DNA of 41,223 nucleotides from positions 1 to 41,223 of the forward strand of contig JANXTM010000078.1 in the NCBI GenBank assembly GCA_025352405.1, in the 5' to 3' direction. This stretch comes from Polaromonas sp. (lineage in GTDB: Bacteria > Pseudomonadota > Gammaproteobacteria > Burkholderiales > Burkholderiaceae_C). Made by a program: the position numbers and the translations under genes. Below the pieces are notes generated by a model. That model was given only the letters and a program-made list of their open reading frames with translations, was not told the origin of the DNA and did not search any database. How positions within the stretch are numbered: position 1 is the first letter of the stretch; every line of letters begins with the position of its first letter. Below, in pieces: positions 1-7,379 of the stretch.

Positions 1-1163
1 TCCACAGCGCTCAGGCGGGCGATTTCTTTGCGCAGGTGTTTGATGGCGGGCGTCACGATGGCGACAAAATGCGACTCGCGCACCCGGCGTTGCACCGCAG
101 ATGTCATCAGGTAACCACGGGCGCCCTGGTGCAGCAAGGCAGACTGCGCGGCGCGCAGGGCCAGCTCCGAGGCGTGGGCGCGTACGTCCAGCACGTCGAT
201 TAAAAACTCCTTGTCCATGCCAAACGGTGTTTTGGCCAACTGCATGATGCGCGCTGTCAGGTCATCGAGTTCAGCTTGCAAGTCGTCGGGCCGATCATCG
301 AGAAATTCATTGACGTGACCGAGCTGGCGCTCAACTGCCCACATCGAGTCAATCGCGCCCTGCGCCACGCCCAGTCCCATACCGGTTTGCAGCAGGATAA
401 ACGCCGCGCGTATGCGGCCGATAAAGGGACGCACCGGGTCGGCAATCAGCTGCGCTGCGCCCACAAAATAATCCGTCAGGCGTACCGCCCAGGTGTTGGT
501 GCCTTCCATCGCAGAAAACGAGGGGCAATTGCGCAGCTCAACGCCTGTTGCATCACAGTGCACAAGAAACATCACTTCTGTTTTCGTAGCACCGCTCTGG
601 CCATGCGTTTGAAGATCAGCCACCGCACCAAAGTAGTGGTCAGGCCCCAAGTTGCTGACCCAAGGCAGCGTACCGTTGATGTTGTAGCCGCCCTCAACTT
701 TGGTGGCGTGCAGCAAAAACGTTTCAATACCGGCAAAGGTTTTCATGGGGTTGGACATGCCAGTCGCGCCCAGCGTATCCCCTTGGCTGTGTTTTGCCAG
801 CATCTCGCCCATCAGATGCGGGTTGCCGGATTGCTCCATGTACACGCCGCAAACTTCGTGGCACCAGACCATGAAGCCGGTAGCACCGCACACGCGTGAC
901 ACCTCTGTCATGGCGCGTATCGCCAGGCCATAGTCTGCCGGGCTGCCAGGCTCGGCCATGTGCGCCCGGAGCGCGCCCAGCTCACCCAGCAGCTGCAAAA
1001 TTGACTTGGGGTAAATTCCCCGGCGGTCGATGTCGTCAGCCAGCTCAGCCAGTGGGCCATCGACGACTTCGCGCACTGCAGCGATAAGCGCGTCCCCTGC
1101 GAAGGTACTAGCGGCCTCGGCAGCAATGTCCGGCTGTGTTGCTGTGCGTTCAAGGACTTCCAT
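1..1163 (-). CDS. Acyl-CoA dehydrogenase-family flavoprotein (3' end outside window)
   Basis: Translating the minus strand from the ATG at 1163 gives 387 uninterrupted codons that run off the left edge. AGGAGA lies 5-6 bases upstream of this start. The fold is that of the acyl-CoA dehydrogenase family: helical N-terminus, a central FAD-binding stretch (GATGMSNPMKTFAGIE, then NINGTLPWVSNLGPDHYFG), and a helical C-terminus with GARGYLMTSAVQRRVRES. Usual family length is 380-420 residues, so nearly all of it is present. Where true dehydrogenases carry the catalytic Glu (GGTxE), this protein reads IVTPAIKHL without a Glu. It may therefore be a flavin monooxygenase-type relative (DszC/SfnB/SfnC-like) rather than a beta-oxidation enzyme. 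It is the last visible gene of a minus-strand group with OsmC-like and rhodanese genes; substrate unknown. Confidence 0.8.
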   Translation of the reverse strand, partial: MEVLERTATQPDIAAEAASTFAGDALIAAVREVVDGPLAELADDIDRRGIYPKSILQLLGELGALRAHMAEPGSPADYGLAIRAMTEVSRVCGATGFMVWCHEVCGVYMEQSGNPHLMGEMLAKHSQGDTLGATGMSNPMKTFAGIETFLLHATKVEGGYNINGTLPWVSNLGPDHYFGAVADLQTHGQSGATKTEVMFLVHCDATGVELRNCPSFSAMEGTNTWAVRLTDYFVGAAQLIADPVRPFIGRIRAAFILLQTGMGLGVAQGAIDSMWAVERQLGHVNEFLDDRPDDLQAELDDLTARIMQLAKTPFGMDKEFLIDVLDVRAHASELALRAAQSALLHQGARGYLMTSAVQRRVRESHFVAIVTPAIKHLRKEIARLSAV

Positions 1164-1184
1164 GAATTCTCCTGATGTTCTGGA

Positions 1185-1233
1185 CCGTTCTGGCTGAGCC
1201 TGTCGAAGCCCTTCACAGGCTCAGCCAGAACGG
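1185..1233. repeat. Perfect 19-bp inverted repeat (GGCTGAGCCTGTCGAAGCC-type)
   Basis: The arms at 1185-1203 and 1215-1233 are perfect reverse complements (19 bp), separated by an 11-base loop that itself contains GAAG/CTTC. The core GCTGAGCCTGTCGAAGCC is a palindromic motif I recognise from intergenic regions of many proteobacteria. It sits between the OsmC-like gene and the acyl-CoA-dehydrogenase-like gene, which are transcribed in the same direction. It has no T-tract, so it is more likely a REP-like element or a processing/attenuation hairpin than a simple terminator. Confidence 0.85.
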
Positions 1234-1263
1234 GAATGGGCCGCGTAGGAACAATGCTTGGCG

Positions 1264-1818
1264 TCAGCCCATCTCGATATTGAAGGTAATCGGGTTGCGC
1301 ATGCTGTTGGCCACAGGTGAATAAAAGTTCGCGTGCTGTACGATTTCATCCAACACTTCCCGGGGCGCGTCGCCCTCAATCATGACTTTCACCCGAATCG
1401 CCTGAAACCCCATCTCGGGCGCTTCCTTCAACGCACCGCCCGCACCCCAGGCCGCCGGGTTGCCAATATCGCCTTCCATGAAAATCTCCAGCTTGCTCAG
1501 CTTGACCTGCTTCCACGTGGCCACAGCGGTGATGCCCACCGCCAGGCAACCACCCAGGCCCGACAACACTATCTCCCCCGGTGCAGGTGCGGTGTCTTCG
1601 CCAAACAGGTGCAGTGGCTCATCAACCACCACAGGCTGGTGTTCACCGACATAGCTGAGCGAGCGGTACATGCCCTGCATCACGGTTTTAACCTTGTTGG
1701 TGCCGCGTGATGCGGGGTTGGCGCAGCCCCTGGCAGCAAAGGCGGCCAGGCCCTCGCTGTCAATGGGCTTCAGGTAAGCCTTCACAGTCGTCGATGCGTC
1801 TAACGTAGCGGTGGTCAT
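1264..1818 (-). CDS. OsmC/Ohr-family protein
   Basis: 184 residues from the ATG at 1818 (GGAAA 9 bases upstream). A GTG at 1845 in the same frame overlaps the rhodanese stop codon and is an alternative, translationally coupled start. The central segment GEIVLSGLGGCLAVGITAVA carries the first conserved Cys of the OsmC/Ohr peroxidase fold. At the place of the second Cys of classical OsmC (CPV) it reads YSPVANSMRNP, so the two-Cys peroxidase cycle cannot operate as in OsmC or Ohr. It lies directly downstream of the rhodanese gene and is surely co-transcribed. A role in handling persulfide or organic sulfur intermediates is inference from context. Confidence 0.85.
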   Translation of the reverse strand: MTTATLDASTTVKAYLKPIDSEGLAAFAARGCANPASRGTNKVKTVMQGMYRSLSYVGEHQPVVVDEPLHLFGEDTAPAPGEIVLSGLGGCLAVGITAVATWKQVKLSKLEIFMEGDIGNPAAWGAGGALKEAPEMGFQAIRVKVMIEGDAPREVLDEIVQHANFYSPVANSMRNPITFNIEMG

Positions 1819-1841
1819 CAGTGTGTTTCCAGAAAAGTTAT

Positions 1842-2732
1842 TCACGCGGCCAAGGCCAGTGCAGGCGCTTTGGACTTGATCACCGGTGCCTCGGTTTCAA
1901 TCGGCAGGGCGTCGTCACGCGACCACTCGTTCCACGAGCCGAAGTACATGCGCACATCGGTAAAGCCGGCTTGCTTCAAGGCCAGAAAAGAGTTGGAAGC
2001 GCGTGCCCCCTTAAAGCAATACAGGTAGACGGTGTCGTCCTTGCCAATGCCCGCGGTAGCGGCTTCGGCCTGCACTTCCAGTGGTGACTTGAACACGGGG
2101 CCCTGTGCCGAAGGCTTCATGAAGCGGTACCACTCAATCCACTTGGCACCAGGCAAGCGGCCCTTGCGCGGTGCAAAATCCTTGCCGTAAGGGCTGGAAC
2201 TCTCGCCGGTCCACTCGTCGATGTCGCGCACATCGAGCAGCTTGATGTCGGTGTTTAGTGCGGCGGCCACGTCGTCTTTTGTCAACATCACGTCGGCGCC
2301 CACCAGGTCGGTCGGGAAAGTTTTGGCTACCGGCGTGGGCATGTCAACGCTGACGCCCAGGCCCTGGGCTTTCCAGGCAGAAAACCCGCCGTTCAGCACC
2401 TTGATTTTCGGGTAGCCGAGCCAGGTCAGCAGGTAGTAGCCGCGGCACGACTGGCCATAGCCGCTGTTGAGCGCGTCTTCGTAAAACACGGCGGTCTCGT
2501 CGCCCGACAGGCCCACTTTGCCAAAATGCTCGGCAAAAGTTGATTTGAGCGCCGTCAGGCCCTCAGCTGTCGAGGTTGCCAAAAAGGTGAAGATCTCGCG
2601 CATGTTGACGGCACCGGGCAGATGGCCTGCGGCGTAGGTGTCGGCATCACGCGTGTCGATAACAACCACCTTCTCGGCAGCCATCAGGTTCAACAGTTGT
2701 TCGGGGGAAATGAGAACGCTTGCCATGGTCAT
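1842..2732 (-). CDS. Two-domain rhodanese (sulfurtransferase, SseA-like)
   Basis: 296 residues, the usual length of tandem-domain sulfurtransferases. The N-terminal rhodanese domain (about 10-130) is catalytically inactive and ends with LTWLGYPKIKVLNGGFSAWKAQG. The C-terminal domain (about 155-285) has VYLYCFKGARASNSFLAL, whose Cys is the sulfur-carrying residue. The loop CFKGAR differs from CRKGVT of thiosulfate sulfurtransferases and CGSGVT of mercaptopyruvate sulfurtransferases, so the donor is uncertain. Start at 2732 is supported by GGAG six bases upstream; a second in-frame ATG lies at 2726. The gene is first in its operon, 36 bases below the predicted start site of a sigma-54 promoter. 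Confidence 0.9.
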   Translation of the reverse strand: MTMASVLISPEQLLNLMAAEKVVVIDTRDADTYAAGHLPGAVNMREIFTFLATSTAEGLTALKSTFAEHFGKVGLSGDETAVFYEDALNSGYGQSCRGYYLLTWLGYPKIKVLNGGFSAWKAQGLGVSVDMPTPVAKTFPTDLVGADVMLTKDDVAAALNTDIKLLDVRDIDEWTGESSSPYGKDFAPRKGRLPGAKWIEWYRFMKPSAQGPVFKSPLEVQAEAATAGIGKDDTVYLYCFKGARASNSFLALKQAGFTDVRMYFGSWNEWSRDDALPIETEAPVIKSKAPALALAA

Positions 2733-2778
2733 GGAAATCTCCAGAAGGGTTCACGGCACATGCCGCTGCAACTGTTAT

Positions 2779-2795
2779 TGCAACGGGCATGCCAA
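2779..2795 (-). promoter_or_regulatory. Sigma-54 (-24/-12) promoter of the rhodanese operon
   Basis: On the minus strand positions 2795 to 2779 read TTGGCATGCCCGTTGCA. This fits the consensus TTGGCAYG-N4-TTGCA, with the invariant GG (2793-2792) and GC (2781-2780) exactly 10 bases apart. Transcription would begin near 2768, 36 bases before the rhodanese ATG. The gene immediately upstream on the same strand encodes a sigma-54 activator, the protein class such a promoter requires. Confidence 0.8.
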
Positions 2796-2822
2796 CCATG
2801 GGGTTATCTGGAAATTGAGAAC

Positions 2823-2880
2823 AAAATAGGCCATTGCCGCAGTAAATACGCGGGCTATACGCTATTTAATCAATAGCATA
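2823..2880 (+). repeat. Dispersed repeat, copy 1
   Basis: It shares the pattern GCC..GCAGTAAATACG-GGGCTA-GCGCTAT-AAT-AATAGCAT with the other copies at 9298, 13497, 27764, 33870, 39152 and 40308. It lies between the end of the activator gene and the sigma-54 promoter of the rhodanese gene, so upstream activator sites must flank or include it. Confidence 0.8.
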
Positions 2881-2927
2881 TTCAGTGCAAAAAATAACAG
2901 ACAGCTTGGCCAGTGCAGACAAATTGG

Positions 2928-4601
2928 CTACAAATTGTCGACATTGTTAAGGCTTATTTTCCGTAGGCGGTAGCTGAATTGCCGCACCGTCAATCCCATG
3001 GCCTGCGCGGCCCGGGACTGGTTGCCGCCATGCGCCGCCAGTGCCTGCTGCAACTGCGCTGGCGAATGCGACTGCGCCGCCTGGTAGTCGCGCACCAGCG
3101 GTGCTGCGGCAATGGCCAATGGTTTGACATCTGGCGTGGCCACGAGCGCACTGCCAGGTGCTGCACCTTCCGGCCCGGTCGGCAGGAACCGCTCCAGTTC
3201 CGGCCCGGAAACCATGGTGCTGTCGGTCAGCAGCACCAGACGCTCGATCACGTTGCCCAGCTCGCGGATATTGCCGGGCCAGGCGTGCTGCTCCAGCTTG
3301 CTCAAGGCCTGCGCCGACAGGCTCACGTTGCGCTGGTTGTCCTGGTTGACACGGCTTAAAAAATGAATCGTCAGCGCTCGAATGTCCTGCGGCCGCTCAC
3401 GCAGCGAGGGCAGCCGAATCGGAATCACATTGAGCCGGTAAAACAGATCGCGCCGGAAGGTGCCGCGCGCCACGTCCTGCGCCAGGTCGCGGTTGGTCGC
3501 GGCCACCACGCGCACCGCCACCTTGAGCTCGCGTTTGCCGCCCAGCCGCACGATGGTGCCCTCTTGCAGCGTGCGCAGCAGCTTAGTTTGCATGGGCAGC
3601 GGCATCTCGCCAATCTCATCGAGAAAAATCGTGCCCTGGTCCGCCTGTTCAAACCAGCCCGCGCGCGCCGTTTGTGCGCCCGTGAAAGCGCCGCGTTCAT
3701 AGCCGAACAGCTCGGACTCAAACAGCGTGTCGGGAATTGCCGCGCAATTGACCTTGATGAAGGGCTGGTCACGCCGCTGGCTTGACAGGTGCACGGCCCG
3801 CGCAAACAGCTCCTTGCCGGTACCCGACTCCCCCAGCAGCAACACGCTGGCGGAGGCCTCGGACACCCTTTCAAGCTCGCTCAGCGCTTGCAGCAGCGCC
3901 GGTGAGGTGCCGATGATGCCGTAGCGCGCGGCTGCGGTCTCCAGCGCGCGGGTGAGCAATTGGTTTTTGGCCTGCAGCGCGCGGGTTTTGTCGGCCACCA
4001 GCGCTTGCAGCTGCAGCAGCTGCCCGGCCAGCGTGGCCAGAATCTTGAGCACCGCCACATCGTCATTTAGCTGGCGGTCACGGCTGCGAATGCGGTGGCA
4101 GGCCAGCACGCCAATGACCTCGTGGCCTGCATTCGTGTTTAGTTCTATCGGCAGCGCAATAAAAGCCACGACCTCTTGAGGCAAGTGCGCGCGGTCCACT
4201 GCCCGCATCAAAAACTGTGGTTCGGCATCAATGTCCTGCACGATGATGGGTTGCGCCGTTGCCAGCACCCGACCCGTGATGCCTTCAGCCGGGCCATAAC
4301 GACCACGCGCCATTTCGCCCCGCGTCAGGCCGTAGGCATACCGAATGGCTGACGATGGCCCCGACGCAGCCGAACGCGCCGTGGGCTTGCGGTCGGCCAG
4401 GCCTTCCAGCGCAATGTCGCCCACAAAGTCAGCCAGCACAATGCGGCCCCGGTTCAGCCCCAGCAACTCTGACATCAAATGCAGCATTTCACGCAGCACC
4501 ACCTCGGGCGCCAGGCTTTTGCCAACCAGCCGCATGACCTCGCTCATAAGCAGCAGCTCCTGGGCGCGCCATGGCGGGTCTGTTGGCAATCTGGAGGTCA
4601 T
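2928..4601 (-). CDS. Sigma-54-dependent transcriptional activator (GAF-AAA+-Fis)
   Basis: 557 residues from the ATG at 4601; an in-frame TTG at 4610 is less likely, and neither start has a strong ribosome site. Domains in order: GAF sensor (about 30-200), AAA+ ATPase (about 228-460) and Fis-type helix-turn-helix at the C-terminus ([17 protein letters not shown]). Walker A is GESGTGKE (257-264), the sigma-54-contacting loop is GAFTGA (304-309), and Walker B is TIFLDE (about 324-329). The NifA-like layout of GAF plus AAA+ plus Fis, without a receiver domain, indicates control by a small ligand or partner protein rather than by phosphorylation. The most likely target is the -24/-12 promoter at 2779-2795 in front of the rhodanese operon. 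Confidence 0.93.
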   Translation of the reverse strand: MTSRLPTDPPWRAQELLLMSEVMRLVGKSLAPEVVLREMLHLMSELLGLNRGRIVLADFVGDIALEGLADRKPTARSAASGPSSAIRYAYGLTRGEMARGRYGPAEGITGRVLATAQPIIVQDIDAEPQFLMRAVDRAHLPQEVVAFIALPIELNTNAGHEVIGVLACHRIRSRDRQLNDDVAVLKILATLAGQLLQLQALVADKTRALQAKNQLLTRALETAAARYGIIGTSPALLQALSELERVSEASASVLLLGESGTGKELFARAVHLSSQRRDQPFIKVNCAAIPDTLFESELFGYERGAFTGAQTARAGWFEQADQGTIFLDEIGEMPLPMQTKLLRTLQEGTIVRLGGKRELKVAVRVVAATNRDLAQDVARGTFRRDLFYRLNVIPIRLPSLRERPQDIRALTIHFLSRVNQDNQRNVSLSAQALSKLEQHAWPGNIRELGNVIERLVLLTDSTMVSGPELERFLPTGPEGAAPGSALVATPDVKPLAIAAAPLVRDYQAAQSHSPAQLQQALAAHGGNQSRAAQAMGLTVRQFSYRLRKISLNNVDNL

Positions 4602-4809
4602 TTTGGCCAATGGTTCAGGCTGTAGTTGTAATTGGCGGGCGGGTTGCGTTGGATGGAAGCACAGCGTGTACTAGCAAATTTCCCGCCAGATTGACAGCAG
4701 AACCGCCAATTGGAAGAAAAATTGATTGAAACTTTTGACCGAAAACTGCAAACTGGTCCCGGGGAAAAGAATGTCAAAGGGATTTTCAACCCACAACACA
4801 AAGGAATAG

Positions 4810-6834
4810 ATGATGAAGTTTGTTAACAAAACAGGTGTTGCAAATCTGCCCAATTGGCGCTGGCTTGGTGCACTGGCCGCGTTGGCACTGGGCGGCTGTG
4901 GCGGCGCGGGAAGCACTGGCGTTGTCAACGCTTTTTCAATTCCCCAGCCTTGCCTGCAAAAAAGTGGCAGCAACACGGTGGTGGTGGGGTCCGGATTGCC
5001 TGGCGACCCGGCCATTCCCGAGCCCCAGTCAGGCTACCGTAGTGGCATCCAGCCTGTGAGTGCCGGAACGTTCATGGTGGTAACGGCCAACCCTTTGGCG
5101 ACTCAGGCCGGTTGTAGCGTACTCGCGAGCGGCGGTACAGCGGTTGATGCGGCGGTTGCAGTGCAGGCAGTGCTGGGCCTTGTTGAACCCCAGTCGTCAG
5201 GGCTCGGCGGCGGCGCATTCATGCTGCATTACAACGCCAACACCAAAGTGGTGCAAAGTTATGACGGTCGCGAGACAGCGCCCGCGGCAGCAACCGAGGA
5301 CTATTTGCGCTATGTCAGTGCTGCAGATAAAACGAACCCCTTGCCGAACCTGGGCCAGTCATTTTTGAGTACCAAGGCCAGCGGACGCTCCATCGGAACG
5401 CCTGGCGCCCTGCGCATGCTTGAGCTGGCGCACCAGGACAATGGCAGCCAGCCCTGGGCAGGTTTGTTTCAGCCTGGCATCAAGCTGGCAACCGACGGCT
5501 TTGCCATCAGTGGGCGCATGGCATCAGCCATCAGCGGTGCGCGCGATGACCTTCTGCGGGACCCTGAAGCCGCCGCCTATTTTTTAAACAACGACTACAC
5601 CCCGAAGGCATTGGGCAGCACGATTAAGAACCCCGCTTACGCCGCAACTCTGGGTACCATTGCGCAGGGCGGTGCCAACGCTTTCTATACCGGTCCGATA
5701 GCGCAATCCATTGTTGACAAAATCAAGGTGACTACTGGCGGCGTGACCAGCACGGTGGCCATCACCCCCGGGCTGACTGAACTGAGCGACCTGGCCAATT
5801 ACAAAGCTGTGCGGCGTACGCCGGTATGCGGCACCTACCGAAATACATGGGTCTGCGGCATGGGCCCGCCCTCGTCCGGTGGCATCGCGGTCGGCCAGAC
5901 ACTCGGCATTCTGGAGAATTTTGACCTCGCCGCTGCAGCGCCCACGCTGATTAATGCCGAGGGTGGCAAGCCGTCTGTGCTGGCCGTACACCTGGTGAGC
6001 GAAGCCGAGCGGCTGGCCTACGCGGATCGCAACAAGTATGTGGCCGACTCGGACTTTGTTGCCTTGCCGGGCAATGGGGTGGCGTCCATGCTGGACAAAA
6101 ACTACCTGAAAAGCAGGGCATCCCTGATTTCCAGCACGCGGAGCCTGGGCACTGCGGAGGCAGGTGTATTCAGCAATGCAGTGGTGCTCGGCAGCAGTGC
6201 CACTGAAGGCAAAGGCACTACGCATATGTCTATCGTTGATAAATTTGGCAATGTAGTGGTCATGACGACCACCATCGAAAGCGGCATGGGATCGTTTCAC
6301 TTCACCCGGGGTTTTTTGCTGAACAACCAGTTAACCGACTTCTCGTTTGCGCCTTCTGACACGTCCGGCCCCATTGCAAATCGGGTTGCACCGCTCAAAC
6401 GCCCTCGAAGCTCCATGGCGCCAACCATCGTATTCAACAAGGCAGCAGACGGTTCACGCGGTGACTTCCTGATGGCCACTGGCTCTCCTGGAGGCGCTAG
6501 CATCATTCAGTTTGTTGTAAAAACGCTGGTAAGCGCAATTGACTGGAAGCTCAACGCGCAACAAGCAACATCCATGGTGAACTTTGGCGCTGCAAACAGC
6601 CCCACCACTGGGGTTGGCGGGGAGCACCCGTCGATTGATGTGAGCAACAGCGGACTTAACGACCCGTTGCTCAATGGTTTGCGCAGCCTGGGCCATACGG
6701 TGTCGTTCGCCGCACAGTCAAGCGGCGTTTCAACCATTATCAAAACCCAGCCTGCAGGGCAGAGCGCCCCCGTTTTTGTTGGCGGTGCCGATCCCCGGCG
6801 TGAGGGCCTTGCCCTGGGAGACACGTTGCCTTGA
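4810..6834 (+). CDS. ggt: Gamma-glutamyltransferase, lipoprotein form
   Basis: 674 residues, preceded by AAGGA seven bases upstream. The N-terminus has a hydrophobic stretch ending in LALGGC, a lipobox with Cys30, so the protein should be lipid-anchored in the envelope. The family autoprocesses into two subunits at a Thr; here that is Thr470 in KGTTHMSIVDKFGN, and the Gly-rich GSPGGASII follows later. The large-subunit part contains the conserved LVEPQSSGLGGGAFML region. It probably cleaves glutathione or other gamma-glutamyl compounds outside the cytoplasm. It is monocistronic, divergent from the sigma-54 activator gene. It is longer than the E. coli enzyme (580 residues), mainly through N-terminal and inter-domain sequence. 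Confidence 0.93.
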   Translation: MMKFVNKTGVANLPNWRWLGALAALALGGCGGAGSTGVVNAFSIPQPCLQKSGSNTVVVGSGLPGDPAIPEPQSGYRSGIQPVSAGTFMVVTANPLATQAGCSVLASGGTAVDAAVAVQAVLGLVEPQSSGLGGGAFMLHYNANTKVVQSYDGRETAPAAATEDYLRYVSAADKTNPLPNLGQSFLSTKASGRSIGTPGALRMLELAHQDNGSQPWAGLFQPGIKLATDGFAISGRMASAISGARDDLLRDPEAAAYFLNNDYTPKALGSTIKNPAYAATLGTIAQGGANAFYTGPIAQSIVDKIKVTTGGVTSTVAITPGLTELSDLANYKAVRRTPVCGTYRNTWVCGMGPPSSGGIAVGQTLGILENFDLAAAAPTLINAEGGKPSVLAVHLVSEAERLAYADRNKYVADSDFVALPGNGVASMLDKNYLKSRASLISSTRSLGTAEAGVFSNAVVLGSSATEGKGTTHMSIVDKFGNVVVMTTTIESGMGSFHFTRGFLLNNQLTDFSFAPSDTSGPIANRVAPLKRPRSSMAPTIVFNKAADGSRGDFLMATGSPGGASIIQFVVKTLVSAIDWKLNAQQATSMVNFGAANSPTTGVGGEHPSIDVSNSGLNDPLLNGLRSLGHTVSFAAQSSGVSTIIKTQPAGQSAPVFVGGADPRREGLALGDTLP

Positions 6835-6844
6835 GGTCGCATCT

Positions 6845-6877
6845 CGGCGGGCTGTGACAAATCAGGCCTGCCCGCCG
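6845..6877. terminator. GC-rich hairpin between convergent genes
   Basis: CGGCGGGC (6845-6852) and GCCCGCCG (6870-6877) can form an 8-bp stem between the convergent ggt and glutaredoxin-like genes. There is no T-tract on either side, so intrinsic termination is only possible, not shown. Confidence 0.35.
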
Positions 6878-6929
6878 TGGGTTGGTGGAGTTTGCGCTTG
6901 CTTTGAGTATTGAGGTGCTGCCGTTCAAG

Positions 6930-7322
6930 TCAGGTGGCCGCAAACCGCCCGCGTAAATAGCCCACAATTTTGTCGGAGTCATAAAGCCACTGGCTCTTGC
7001 CAGCCGCATCGGTGATCTTCAGGCAGGGCACTTTCGTCTGCCCGCCTTCACGTGTCAACGCGTCGCGGTCGGCCCCCTGCGGTTGCGCATCAACGCGCTG
7101 GATGTTCAGCGACAGGCGCGCCATTTCTTGGCGTACCTTCATGCAAAACGGGCAGGTTTTGTAGTGGTACAAAACCAAGCTCTGGCATTTCAGATCCGCG
7201 CTTTGTTGCGCAGTCTGTGAGCGGACGATACCTTCCGGTCGGGTGAGTTTTTCCTTGAGCAGCATGACCGGGCCAAGGACAATGCGCAAGGTTTTGAAGA
7301 AGGTTCTGATGATGATTTTCAT
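6930..7322 (-). CDS. Glutaredoxin-like protein with N-terminal hydrophobic segment
   Basis: 130 residues. A basic, hydrophobic N-terminal segment (about 1-25) may anchor it to the membrane. A glutaredoxin/GST-N-type thioredoxin fold follows, with the active site CPFC (Cys57, Cys60) and the cis-proline motif KVPCLKI. It would reduce disulfides or glutathionylated proteins. It is convergent with ggt, a glutathione-handling gene, which fits a thiol theme but does not prove a link. No good ribosome site is visible at this start. A start inside the protein would remove the hydrophobic segment, so the membrane anchor is tentative. Confidence 0.8.
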   Translation of the reverse strand: MKIIIRTFFKTLRIVLGPVMLLKEKLTRPEGIVRSQTAQQSADLKCQSLVLYHYKTCPFCMKVRQEMARLSLNIQRVDAQPQGADRDALTREGGQTKVPCLKITDAAGKSQWLYDSDKIVGYLRGRFAAT

Positions 7323-7379
7323 GCCCGATTTTAAAGGGCGAGAAGAAGTCTTCGCATCGACGAACGCCTGCTCCGCAAT

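Noticed and set aside
2796..2927. NifA-type TGT-N10-ACA upstream activator site
   Set aside because: Only near matches (for example TGT-N10-CAA) occur, so no binding site could be assigned for the sigma-54 activator.
5584..6300. Long open frame on the minus strand under ggt
   Set aside because: Shadow of the gamma-glutamyltransferase gene in GC-rich DNA; the composition (His/Arg/Gly-rich) is typical of antisense frames.
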